A DNA stretch of 6,200 bases from Bacteroidota bacterium (lineage in GTDB: Bacteria; Bacteroidota; Ignavibacteria; Ignavibacteriales; Ignavibacteriaceae). The DNA lies in NCBI GenBank assembly GCA_022567875.1, contig JADFGB010000073.1:1-6200 (forward strand). Reading direction: 5' to 3'. Shown one piece after another: positions 1 to 6,200 of this stretch. The position numbers and the translations under genes are program-made. Positions within the stretch are counted from its first letter, which is position 1. Each line of letters starts with the position of its first letter. Below the pieces are notes generated by a model, which did not search any database, was not told the DNA's origin, and worked only from the letters and a program-made list of their open reading frames with translations.

Positions 1-1
1 A

Positions 2-166
2 GGCATTTTATGTGGTGGTTTTCAAAATTTATTAGGATTCGCAGCAACACTTGCCTTAGACGTGCCACTTCAATCTGTCTTTACCGCACTGCGCGGTCTT
101 ATATTTTTTGCTATCTTTTGTTTTCAGTTTTGGATATATGGAAATAAATCAAAGCCTGCTGTTTAA
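2..166 (+). CDS. C-terminal end of an integral membrane protein (5' end outside window)
   Basis: Reading from base 2 gives 54 uninterrupted codons ending in TAA at 164-166. The other + frame I translated (from base 1) gives an unlikely peptide. The peptide is strongly hydrophobic. A glycine/leucine-rich stretch with GGFQNLLGFAATLAL comes first, then a short polar turn with VPLQ, then a second hydrophobic segment (LIFFAIFCFQFWIY), and a short basic tail ending NKSKPAV. Two closing transmembrane helices with a cytoplasmic basic tail are therefore likely. This arrangement would suit a transporter of the drug/metabolite (EamA-like) type, but I see no diagnostic motif, so the family is only a guess. 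The gene converges on the DUF3467 gene. The roughly 90 bases between its stop and that gene's terminator hold no clear hairpin terminator of its own. Confidence 0.6.
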   Translation, partial: GILCGGFQNLLGFAATLALDVPLQSVFTALRGLIFFAIFCFQFWIYGNKSKPAV

Positions 167-258
167 TTCACAAATTACCTTCTTTAAGCTTCTTTTTGAT
201 AAAGAGATAGGCAATTCAAAACCAAAATAAAAAATGATACGAAAATTAATTAAAAGAT

Positions 259-293
259 AAAAAAGCCCTTTGAAATAAAACTAATTTCAAAGG
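259..293 (-). terminator. Intrinsic terminator of the TPR/DUF3467 unit
   Basis: Bases 267-276 and 284-293 form a perfect 10-bp inverted repeat (CCTTTGAAAT / ATTTCAAAGG) around a 7-base loop. Read on the minus strand, the stem is followed by GGC and a run of six T (259-264 on the + strand are six A). It lies about 17 bases beyond the stop of the DUF3467 gene. On the + strand the stem is followed by ACACAAAT rather than a T run, so it should act mainly on minus-strand transcripts. Confidence 0.85.
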
Positions 294-309
294 ACACAAA
301 TTTAATTAT

Positions 310-633
310 TTAATTTACTTTTTCATTTGCGGGTGGAACAAATCCAAAATGTTGATTAGCAGGGGTATCAATAGATATTTCACCGAATCTTTTCTCATAT
401 TTATCTAAATTATCTTTTAACGCTTTTAAAAGCATTTTTGCGTGCTGAGGGGTAGTAATAATTCTGGCGTGTACTTTTGCTTTAGGAACTCCTGGCACTA
501 TCCTTATAAAATCAAGAATAAACTCCGCCGGTGAATGTGTTATTATTGCTAAATTAGAATAAATACCATCAGCTTCTTTTTCACCAAGCTCAATATTTAT
601 TTGCTGTCCCTGTTGATTATTCTTTTGATTCAT
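310..633 (-). CDS. DUF3467 family protein
   Basis: This 107-residue protein has the hallmarks of the DUF3467 family, small proteins common in Bacteroidota and relatives whose function is unknown. A Gln/Asn-rich, probably disordered N-terminus (residues 1-12) leads into INIELGEKEADGIYSNLA. The conserved core follows: AIITHSPAEFILDFIRIVPG (about 29-48), PKAKVHARIITTPQHAKMLL (about 50-69), and a closing helix LKDNLDKYEKRFGEI. The length is normal for the family. There is no signal peptide or membrane segment, so it should be cytoplasmic. The ATG at 633 is supported by a modest Shine-Dalgarno sequence (TAGGT on the minus strand, + positions 638-642). The start lies 27 bases after the TPR gene's stop, and the terminator follows directly, so the two genes are probably co-transcribed with this one second. 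Family assignment is from remembered motif similarity; no specific role can be given. Confidence 0.9.
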   Translation of the reverse strand: MNQKNNQQGQQINIELGEKEADGIYSNLAIITHSPAEFILDFIRIVPGVPKAKVHARIITTPQHAKMLLKALKDNLDKYEKRFGEISIDTPANQHFGFVPPANEKVN

Positions 634-660
634 AATAACCTATATATATAAAACTTAATT

Positions 661-1824
661 TTATCTTAATGAGTCAGATTTATTGAAAGCGTTTTCCGCA
701 TCACTTGTTTTACCTAATCTAGTATAAACTTTTCCTAGAGTTTCCCAGATTGCAGCTTCTTGATCATTTAGCTGAATTACTTTTTCTAAATAAGGTAATG
801 CAGATTCATATTTCAATTTATATTTATCTGAGTGAACTTCTTTATCCAACTCAGATTTCAAAATATTATCACCCCATTGAACATAAACTACACCAAGATT
901 GTAAATTGCATTTTCATAATTAGAATCAATTTTTTCAGCAGCTTTAAATTGTTCAATTGCTTCGGCATATTTCTTAGAACCTAATAATAAAACACCATAG
1001 TTATAGTGATAATATTTATTGTCCGGCTGGTTTTCAACACCTTCTTTAAAAGCTTTTATGGCAACATCAATTCTGTTAGCTCCGATGTAGCTGTTTGAAA
1101 GTGCTAAAAGTATATTAGAATTTGATGGGTAAGTTTTTTTTCCGGTTTCCAAAACCTCTATAGCTTTGTCAAACATATTCATATATGCTATACTATCTTC
1201 TGGAATTTTTGTAGTAATAAATTTTGATTTTAATGTTTTAGCTTTATTATAATAAATATTACCCAAAAATCTATAACCGTCTTTAGATTTACTTTTATTT
1301 ATTATCATTTGTAAAGGTTCTATTGCTTCATCATATCTTTGTGCATTTAGTAATACAAAAGCTAAATTTCTATGAGTAGAAATAGAATCAGGCTCAATAT
1401 TAACTGCGGATTTGAAAGATTCTGTAGATGTATTATAAAAGATTTTTGCACTGTCCTGTGAAGATGAAGTATTTCCCTTCTGAAAATACTTAACACCTTT
1501 ATTAAATAAAACAGCCCAAGCGTTCAATTTATGTGCAGTTATTTCTTCTTCGTATTCATCATCGATTGCTAAACTTTTGTTAAAAGCATCCAACATTTCA
1601 TTATATTTATTCAATTTACTATAAACAAATCCCATTAAATAATAGCCTTCATTACTTTCAGGATCATTTGCAATTTCTTTTTTTAATAACTCAAGAGCTT
1701 TTTTATAATCTTTTGACTGAATTGCCATTTTTGCAGCTGTTGTATATGGTGAGCCTAAAGCAATATTTGAAAATAAAAAAGCGGTTAATAATAATGAAAT
1801 TATGACTAATTTAGCTGACTTCAT
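661..1824 (-). CDS. Exported tetratricopeptide-repeat (TPR) protein
   Basis: The 387-residue protein starts with a classic Sec signal peptide: K2/K5, hydrophobic core LVIISLLLTAFLFSNIA, and probable cleavage after A22-L-G24. There is no lipobox cysteine, so it is probably a soluble periplasmic protein. The rest is about nine TPR-like helix pairs, near residues 27-56, 58-90, 101-146, 147-178, 181-229, 236-267, 270-301, 303-353 and 357-387. Typical TPR signatures are visible, for example YYLMGFVYSKLNKYNEMLDAF and YHYNYGVLLLGSKKYAEAIE. Three units carry insertions of roughly 12-20 residues between helices (around 116-130, 195-212 and 317-337), which lengthen the helical hairpins. TPR solenoids are protein-binding scaffolds, but the partner cannot be read from sequence. 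The ATG at 1824 has a strong Shine-Dalgarno AAGGAG five bases upstream (+ positions 1830-1835). It is first in a minus-strand pair with DUF3467 and has a candidate promoter upstream. Confidence 0.9.
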   Translation of the reverse strand: MKSAKLVIISLLLTAFLFSNIALGSPYTTAAKMAIQSKDYKKALELLKKEIANDPESNEGYYLMGFVYSKLNKYNEMLDAFNKSLAIDDEYEEEITAHKLNAWAVLFNKGVKYFQKGNTSSSQDSAKIFYNTSTESFKSAVNIEPDSISTHRNLAFVLLNAQRYDEAIEPLQMIINKSKSKDGYRFLGNIYYNKAKTLKSKFITTKIPEDSIAYMNMFDKAIEVLETGKKTYPSNSNILLALSNSYIGANRIDVAIKAFKEGVENQPDNKYYHYNYGVLLLGSKKYAEAIEQFKAAEKIDSNYENAIYNLGVVYVQWGDNILKSELDKEVHSDKYKLKYESALPYLEKVIQLNDQEAAIWETLGKVYTRLGKTSDAENAFNKSDSLR

Positions 1825-1829
1825 TCTAA

Positions 1830-1835
1830 CTCCTT
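1830..1835 (-). promoter_or_regulatory. Shine-Dalgarno site of the TPR gene
   Basis: CTCCTT on the + strand reads AAGGAG on the minus strand, five bases before the ATG at 1824. It fixes the start just ahead of the signal peptide. Confidence 0.8.
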
Positions 1836-1860
1836 AAATTCTATTTTTTTTTATAACTAA

Positions 1861-1892
1861 TAAAATTAATATAATATAGATATATAATCAAT
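1861..1892 (-). promoter_or_regulatory. Candidate Bacteroidota-type promoter for the TPR/DUF3467 unit
   Basis: On the minus strand, ATTG (+ 1889-1892) is followed after exactly 20 bases by TAATTTTA (+ 1861-1868). This resembles the Bacteroidota housekeeping pattern, -33 TTTG/TTG and -7 TAnnTTTG, with only the last base of the -7 element off. Transcription would begin roughly 30 bases before the TPR start codon. The region is very AT-rich, so chance matches are possible. The same spacing in the oppositely directed add promoter makes this one more believable. Confidence 0.4.
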
Positions 1893-1961
1893 GGTTTTCA
1901 TTTTATAATAATTATAATTCTTTATTGTTCCATCGTAAATCAAAATCGTGTTGGTTAATAA

Positions 1962-1993
1962 ATTGATTTTACCTGCTTAAAAGGATATTTTTG
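1962..1993 (+). promoter_or_regulatory. Candidate Bacteroidota-type promoter for add
   Basis: ATTG at 1962-1965 is followed after 20 bases by TATTTTTG at 1986-1993, a perfect match to TAnnTTTG. This is the -33/-7 pattern and spacing described for the primary sigma factor of Bacteroidota. A start point near 1998-2000 would give a leader of about 15 bases before the TTG start of add, just enough to hold the AAGAG ribosome-binding site at 2001-2005. A weaker sigma70 reading (TTGATT, 17 bases, TATTTT) overlaps the same bases. Confidence 0.5.
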
Positions 1994-2013
1994 AACTTAA
2001 AAGAGAAATTAAA

Positions 2014-3129
2014 TTGACAACTGAAGAAGTAATCAGATCCGTTCCTAAAGTACTTTTACATGATCATCTTGACGGAGGTTTAAGACCAAAAACTATTATT
2101 GAACTTGCAAAAGATTTGAAGTATAAAAAGCTTCCAACTAAAAACCCTGAAGAATTAGCTGTTTGGTTTCATAGAGGGGCTAATAAAGGTAATCTTACTG
2201 AATATCTTCAGGGTTTTGAACATACTTGCTCTGTAATGCAAAGTAAAGAAGGTCTTGAAAGAGTGGCTTATGAAATGATGGAAGATATGAAAAATGACGG
2301 AGTTTGCTATGTTGAAACAAGATTTGCTCCAGTTTTTCATACTTCTAAAGGTCTTTATCACGAAGATATTGTAAACTCTGTAATAACTGGATTAGAAAAA
2401 GGGAAGAAAGATTTTGGTGTCGGTTACGGGCTTATATTATGCGGCATGCGTAATATGTTAGACACATTAGACGTAGCTGAATTATCAGTAAACTTCAGAC
2501 ATCACGGTGTTGTTGGTTTTGATCTTGCGGGTGAAGAAGGTGGATATCCACCTAAAAAACATATTGAAGCTTTTCATTTTATTCAGCGAAAAAATTTTAA
2601 CATTACAATTCACGCTGGTGAAGGATTCGGAAAAGAATCTATCTGGCAGGCAATTCAGTGGTGTGGAACTCATAGAATAGGACATGCAACTCATTTAAAA
2701 GATGACTTTTCTTTTGATAGCGAAGGCAATGTTGTTGGTTTAGGAGATTTAGCACAATACGTACTCGATAAAAGAATACCTTTAGAGATTTGTTTACTCA
2801 GTAATATACATACAGGTGCTATTGATAAAATAGAAAATCATCCTTTTGGAATTTTGTTTAAAAATAAATTTAGGGTAACTATAAATACAGATGACAGATT
2901 AATGAGTGATACTACAATGACTAAAGAATTTTTAACAGCAATTGAATACTTCAATCTTAACTTAGAAGATATCGAAAAAATAACACTTAATTCTATGAAA
3001 TCGGCTTTTATTCCTTATAATGAACGTCTTGATTTCATATACAATACTATAAAACCCGGATATACAAAAATTAGGGAACTATTACTTTCATTTAAAAAGA
3101 ATACAGGAACTCATGAAAAAATTATTTAG
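2014..3129 (+). CDS. add: Adenosine deaminase (TTG start)
   Basis: The enzyme hydrolyses adenosine (and deoxyadenosine) to inosine and ammonia in the cytoplasm, as part of purine salvage. The 371-residue protein has the full set of metal-dependent amidohydrolase landmarks. H16 and H18 in LLHDHLDGGLRP are zinc ligands, DLAGEE (170-175) is a substrate-pocket segment, H200-AGE203 carries the zinc histidine and catalytic glutamate, H224 lies in RIGHA, and D293-D294 lie in NTDDRLMS. The HDHLDGGLRP and NTDxRLMS forms resemble the adenosine deaminases known from Actinobacteria. CLLSN (260-264) replaces the more usual CPxSN. No ATG or GTG lies between the in-frame stop at 1978-1980 and the conserved N-terminus, so the start is TTG at 2014, preceded by AAGAG at 2001-2005. 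It is the first gene of a + strand unit, and its 3' end overlaps the next gene by 17 bases. Adenine deaminase is an alternative, but the motifs favour adenosine. Confidence 0.93.
   Translation: MTTEEVIRSVPKVLLHDHLDGGLRPKTIIELAKDLKYKKLPTKNPEELAVWFHRGANKGNLTEYLQGFEHTCSVMQSKEGLERVAYEMMEDMKNDGVCYVETRFAPVFHTSKGLYHEDIVNSVITGLEKGKKDFGVGYGLILCGMRNMLDTLDVAELSVNFRHHGVVGFDLAGEEGGYPPKKHIEAFHFIQRKNFNITIHAGEGFGKESIWQAIQWCGTHRIGHATHLKDDFSFDSEGNVVGLGDLAQYVLDKRIPLEICLLSNIHTGAIDKIENHPFGILFKNKFRVTINTDDRLMSDTTMTKEFLTAIEYFNLNLEDIEKITLNSMKSAFIPYNERLDFIYNTIKPGYTKIRELLLSFKKNTGTHEKII
3105..3108 (+). promoter_or_regulatory. Shine-Dalgarno site of the 111-residue ORF, inside add
   Basis: AGGA at 3105-3108 lies four bases before the ATG at 3113, within the last codons of add. 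It supports this start and translation of the small gene directly behind add. Confidence 0.6.
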
Positions 3130-3448
3130 AAATTATAATTATAAGTTTGATAAAAATGATATAAAAATGTTAAAAACATTTTGTAAACAATCTTTAAAAC
3201 AAATTGAGGGTGATAATAAATTTTATTCTGAAGTTAGAAGTTTTAGATCAATATTAGAAAAGTTAGATAGTGGAGATGAAATTATTAAACTAACAAAAGA
3301 CGAAAGCACAAAACTAAAAAATCAGTTAAAACAAAATCTTCAATATTTAAAGAAAGAATTATTAAAGAGTTGGTTCCTAAAAAAAATACTTTATCGTTCA
3401 ATGATAAAGCAATATTCAAATATTATTGAAAAACACTTTGTGGTTTAA
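3113..3448 (+). CDS. Small lysine-rich protein of unknown function
   Basis: I do not recognise this 111-residue protein. It has no signal peptide, membrane span or catalytic motif. About a fifth of its residues are lysine (22 of 111), and it is also rich in Leu, Ile, Asn and Ser. Much of it should be alpha-helical. The stretch from about residue 60 to 100, with spaced leucines and lysine pairs, looks like a long amphipathic or coiled helix. A basic, helical, probably cytoplasmic protein is the most that can be said. It is likely a real gene for three reasons: it has an ATG with a good Shine-Dalgarno, it overlaps the end of add by 17 bases, and its stop is two bases before the hutU start. Its length and position therefore fit exactly between two enzymes. 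Tight coupling suggests co-expression with both, but does not prove a shared role. Confidence 0.72.
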   Translation: MKKLFRNYNYKFDKNDIKMLKTFCKQSLKQIEGDNKFYSEVRSFRSILEKLDSGDEIIKLTKDESTKLKNQLKQNLQYLKKELLKSWFLKKILYRSMIKQYSNIIEKHFVV

Positions 3449-3450
3449 TT

Positions 3451-5121
3451 TTGTTAACTGAAATTGAAAAATTAAACATTAAAGCACCAACAGGAAATAA
3501 ACTAAGTTGTAAAGGTTGGATTCAGGAAGCGGCTATGAGAATGCTGATGAATAATCTTGATGCAGAAGTTGCCGAAAAACCCGAAGAACTTATTATATAC
3601 GGTGGTAGTGGAAAAGCTGCAAGAAATTGGGAATCATACGAAGCTATTATTTCGTCCTTAAAAGAATTAGAAAATGATGAAACCCTAATCGTTCAATCGG
3701 GTAAACCTGTTGGCATATTTAAGACACACACCAATGCTCCAAGAGTTATTATTTCTAATGCTATGCTTGTTCCTAATTGGGCTAATTGGGATGAATTTAG
3801 AAGATTAGAAGCTCTCGGTCTTACAATGTACGGACAAATGACAGCGGGAAGTTGGATCTATATCGGTACCCAGGGAATTCTGCAGGGAACATATGAAACA
3901 TTTACAGCCTGCGGTGATAAATATTTTAATGGTGACCTTTCAGGTAAACTAATACTTACTGCCGGGTTAGGCGGTATGGGCGGAGCTCAACCTTTAGCTG
4001 CCACAATGAACGGAGCTACATTTTTAGGAATAGAAGTAAACAGGGAAAAAGCACAAAAAAGAATTGATACAGGATACTTAGATATAATTGCAGAAGACCT
4101 TGATGAAGCTATCCAAATTGTAACAAAAGCAAAAGCCGAAGGTAATGCACTTTCTGTATGTCTTATAGGAAATGCCGGTGAAGTACTTCCAAAATTATTA
4201 CAGAAAAATTTAATAGCCGATATTGTAACCGATCAAACATCTGCCCATGATACTTTAAATGGGTATATCCCAATGGGAATGAGTCTAAATGATGCCTTTG
4301 AATTAAGAAAAAACGATCCTAATAAATATATTAAATTATCAAAAGAAACTATTGTAAACCATGTAAAAGCAATGCTGGAGTTTAAGAAAAGAGGAGCAAT
4401 TACTTTTGACTATGGAAATAACATAAGAGGAGAAGCAAAAGATAACGGAGTAGAAAACGCTTTTGATATTCCTGGCTTTGTACCGGAATTTATTCGTCCT
4501 TTATTCTGCGACGGTAAAGGACCATTTAGATGGGTTGCTTTATCGGGAGATCCAAACGATATTTATATTACTGACCAGGCTATAAAAGATACATTCCCAG
4601 AGAATAAACCATTGTGCAAGTGGATTGATATGGCACAAAAGAAAGTCCATTTCCAAGGACTTCCATCAAGAATTTGCTGGTTGGGTTACGGTGAAAGAGA
4701 AAAAATGGGAAAAATATTTAACGACTTTGTAGCATCAGGTAAAATAAGTGCACCAATAGTTATTGGAAGAGACCATCTGGATTGTGGATCTGTAGCCTCG
4801 CCAAACAGAGAAACAGAAGGAATGAAAGACGGCAGCGATGCTATTGCTGACTGGCCTATTCTTAATGCTTTACTGAATGCAATAGGGGGTGCAAGTTGGG
4901 TATCTGTTCACCACGGTGGTGGTGTCGGTATTGGTAATTCCATCCACGCGGGTATGGTTGTGGTAGCTGACGGTACAAAAGAAGCTGAGGAAAGATTGAA
5001 CAGAGTTCTTACCTATGACCCCGGTTTAGGAATAATGAGGCATTCTGATGCCGGATATCAACAAGCAATTGAAAATGCTAAAAAATTTAACATCAAAGTT
5101 CCAATGTTAAATTCAGATTAA
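3451..5121 (+). CDS. hutU: Urocanate hydratase (urocanase, TTG start)
   Basis: Urocanase adds water to urocanate to give 4-imidazolone-5-propionate, step two of histidine degradation, using a tightly bound NAD+ as electrophile. At 556 residues it has the family's usual full length. Landmarks: [17 protein letters not shown] (21-37), [11 protein letters not shown] (50-60), the NAD-binding glycine-rich loop [14 protein letters not shown] (170-183), and SRICWLGYG (406-414) with C409, equivalent to the active-site Cys410 of the Pseudomonas enzyme. These are followed by [20 protein letters not shown] (439-458), HHGGGVGIG (487-495) and a C-terminal MRHSDAGY (529-536). The start is TTG at 3451. The in-frame stretch back to the TGA at 3427 has no ATG or GTG, and the first internal ATG would remove conserved residues. 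No clear Shine-Dalgarno is seen, so translation is probably coupled to the upstream gene, whose stop is two bases away. No other hut genes are adjacent. Confidence 0.97.
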   Translation: MLTEIEKLNIKAPTGNKLSCKGWIQEAAMRMLMNNLDAEVAEKPEELIIYGGSGKAARNWESYEAIISSLKELENDETLIVQSGKPVGIFKTHTNAPRVIISNAMLVPNWANWDEFRRLEALGLTMYGQMTAGSWIYIGTQGILQGTYETFTACGDKYFNGDLSGKLILTAGLGGMGGAQPLAATMNGATFLGIEVNREKAQKRIDTGYLDIIAEDLDEAIQIVTKAKAEGNALSVCLIGNAGEVLPKLLQKNLIADIVTDQTSAHDTLNGYIPMGMSLNDAFELRKNDPNKYIKLSKETIVNHVKAMLEFKKRGAITFDYGNNIRGEAKDNGVENAFDIPGFVPEFIRPLFCDGKGPFRWVALSGDPNDIYITDQAIKDTFPENKPLCKWIDMAQKKVHFQGLPSRICWLGYGEREKMGKIFNDFVASGKISAPIVIGRDHLDCGSVASPNRETEGMKDGSDAIADWPILNALLNAIGGASWVSVHHGGGVGIGNSIHAGMVVVADGTKEAEERLNRVLTYDPGLGIMRHSDAGYQQAIENAKKFNIKVPMLNSD

Positions 5122-5276
5122 GATACTTCTTCTTTCTATTCTCTATATAAAAATAAACAAAACATTAATTTAATTTTGATTACAAGAAAATATATATTTT
5201 TTGTGCAATCATTTTTATAATTTAGTAGTTATAAAATAATATTTTTTAAAGTGATTTATATTTAAGGGAGGCTGAA
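5122..5276 (+). other. AT-rich gap between hutU and serA, possible serA promoter
   Basis: This 155-base gap has no ORF and no GC-rich terminator. It holds a perfect 14-base palindrome (5187-5200, A4-TATATA-T4) followed by two more T. It also holds an all-AT inverted repeat, TTTTATAA (5213-5220) / TTATAAAA (5229-5236) with an 8-base loop. The left arm contains a perfect TATAAT (5216-5221), but no good -35 sits 16-18 bases upstream. TTTG at 5175-5178 followed by a one-base-stretched TAnnTTTG at 5195-5203 is a weaker alternative. Whether serA has its own promoter or partly depends on read-through from hutU is not settled by the sequence. Confidence 0.35.
5264..5271 (+). promoter_or_regulatory. 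Strong Shine-Dalgarno site of serA
   Basis: AAGGGAGG ends five bases before the ATG at 5277. It is the best ribosome-binding site in the window and fixes the start codon. Confidence 0.85.
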
Positions 5277-6200
5277 ATGAGAATTTTAATAGCAGATAAA
5301 TTTCCTGATAAATACGTTGAAAAAATAAAAGGTATTGTTAGAGAAGTAATTTACGAACCTACTTATAAAGAAGATGACCTACCTAATAATATTAAGGATA
5401 TTGATGTACTTATTGTGCGTTCGACAAAAGTAAATAAAGATTGTATCAGTATATCAAATAAATTGAGCTTAATAATAAGAGCCGGTGCCGGTGTAAATAA
5501 TATAAACATTCCAGAAGCAAATAAGAGAGGAATTTATGTAGCCAATTGTCCAGGTAAAAATAGCATTGCGGTTGCTGAATTAGCTATGGGATTAATTTGT
5601 GCAATTGATAGGAAACTGCCAGATAATGTTATTCAGTTCAGAAAAGGAAAATGGAACAAAGCTGCATTTTCTAAAGCTGATGGTTTATACGAAAAAACAA
5701 TTGGTATTGTAGGTACGGGGAAAATAGGCAGAGAACTTATAAAGAGAAGCAAAGCTTTTGGAATGAATGTAATAGCTTGGTCAAGATCCTTAACAAAGAA
5801 TACTGCTGATATATTAGAAATTTATAGATGTGAAGACCTTAATGAACTTTTTGAAAAAGCTGATATAATAAGTATCCATCTTGCTCAAACAAGTGAAACT
5901 AAAAAAATAATCTCTGCGGATTTAATAAATAAAATGAAACAAGGTGCCTGTTTAATAAATACTTCCCGAGCAGGTGTAATAGATGAAGATGCGTTAATAG
6001 CTGCTGCCAAAAAAGGAAAAATATTTGTAGGAATTGATGTTTTTAGAGATGAACCTGAAGAAAAACAAGGAGAATTTAATTCAGATTTAATTAACATACC
6101 AAATATTTATGTAACACACCATATAGGTGCTTCTACTGTGCAAGCACAAAATGCGGTTGCAGAAGAGACATTTAAGAGTATTGAGCAATACAAAAAAACA
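5277..6200 (+). CDS. serA: D-3-phosphoglycerate dehydrogenase-type 2-hydroxyacid dehydrogenase (3' end outside window)
   Basis: The family oxidises D-2-hydroxyacids with NAD(P). The serine-pathway member converts 3-phosphoglycerate to 3-phosphohydroxypyruvate in the cytoplasm. The 308 visible codons remain open at the window edge. An N-terminal substrate half (MRILIADKF...) includes RSTKV (48-52) and RAGAGVNNI (68-76), the substrate-binding loop. The nucleotide-binding fold has GIVGTGKIG (143-151). Catalytic residues are R231 (in NTSRAGVID), E259 (in DVFRDEPEE) and H282 (in THHIGAST). The arrangement resembles short PGDH-like enzymes with THHIGAST rather than the E. coli TPHIGGST form. After the glycine motif, the second strand ends AWSRS (167-171) where NAD-preferring enzymes usually have an acidic residue, so NADP use is possible. 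Glyoxylate/hydroxypyruvate reductase is the main alternative. The missing C-terminus means any ACT regulatory domain cannot be judged. Confidence 0.85.
   Translation, partial: MRILIADKFPDKYVEKIKGIVREVIYEPTYKEDDLPNNIKDIDVLIVRSTKVNKDCISISNKLSLIIRAGAGVNNINIPEANKRGIYVANCPGKNSIAVAELAMGLICAIDRKLPDNVIQFRKGKWNKAAFSKADGLYEKTIGIVGTGKIGRELIKRSKAFGMNVIAWSRSLTKNTADILEIYRCEDLNELFEKADIISIHLAQTSETKKIISADLINKMKQGACLINTSRAGVIDEDALIAAAKKGKIFVGIDVFRDEPEEKQGEFNSDLINIPNIYVTHHIGASTVQAQNAVAEETFKSIEQYKKT

Noticed and set aside
167..258. Possible small RNA or + strand terminator after the membrane protein gene
   Set aside because: The only pairing found around 190-226 (CTTCTTT with AAAGAG) is imperfect and lacks a T run, so it is not supportable.
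1856..1925. AT-rich alternating tracts suggestive of an origin or repeat array
   Set aside because: No repeated unit, DnaA-box series or CRISPR-like spacing is present. The bases are better explained as promoter DNA between divergent genes.
2155..2361. Open frame of 68 codons on the minus strand
   Set aside because: It lies wholly inside add, whose catalytic motifs prove the + strand frame. The translated peptide is low-quality (many Ser, Phe, Ile, His) and has no ribosome-binding evidence.
2485..2694. Open frame of 69 codons on the minus strand
   Set aside because: Antisense shadow of the zinc-site region of add; no recognisable protein features.
5885..6097. Open frame of 70 codons on the minus strand
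   Set aside because: Antisense to the catalytic Arg/Glu region of the serA-like gene; the hydrophobic Ser/Ile-rich peptide is a by-product of the opposite strand's codons.
1..6200. Mobile element, CRISPR, defence or phage system
   Set aside because: No transposase, integrase, direct or terminal repeats, tRNA or nuclease/toxin-like genes are seen. All large frames are housekeeping or scaffold proteins with uniform AT-rich composition.

Overview
This is an AT-rich bacterial window with ordinary, well-packed genes. Three things suggest the Bacteroidota/Chlorobiota/Ignavibacteriota side of the tree: a DUF3467 protein, TPR-rich exported proteins, and promoter-like elements matching the Bacteroidota -33 TTG / -7 TAnnTTTG pattern. 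This placement is an inference from gene content; no rRNA or other marker gene is present.

Layout. The left edge (2-166) holds the last 54 codons of a membrane protein on the + strand. A minus-strand pair follows: an exported TPR protein (1824 to 661), then a DUF3467 protein (633 to 310). The pair ends at a clear intrinsic terminator on the minus strand (259-293). The 189-base divergent region at 1825-2013 appears to carry one promoter in each direction, and the two share the same architecture.

On the + strand there is a compact three-gene unit. It contains adenosine deaminase (add, 2014-3129, TTG start), a small lysine-rich protein of unknown function (3113-3448, overlapping add by 17 bases), and urocanate hydratase (hutU, 3451-5121, TTG start, two bases after the preceding stop). 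After a 155-base AT-rich gap with no strong terminator comes a D-3-phosphoglycerate dehydrogenase-type enzyme (serA-like, 5277 onward), which runs off the right edge.

How the genes fit together. Adenosine deaminase feeds purine salvage by making inosine and ammonia. Urocanase performs the second step of histidine breakdown. SerA-type enzymes open serine synthesis. The add-hutU pairing suggests nitrogen or nucleoside/amino-acid salvage, but the other hut genes (hutH, hutI, hutG) are not in this window. Nothing here looks like a new defence, mobile or RNA-based system. The least explained items are the 111-residue protein wedged between add and hutU, and the TPR/DUF3467 pair.
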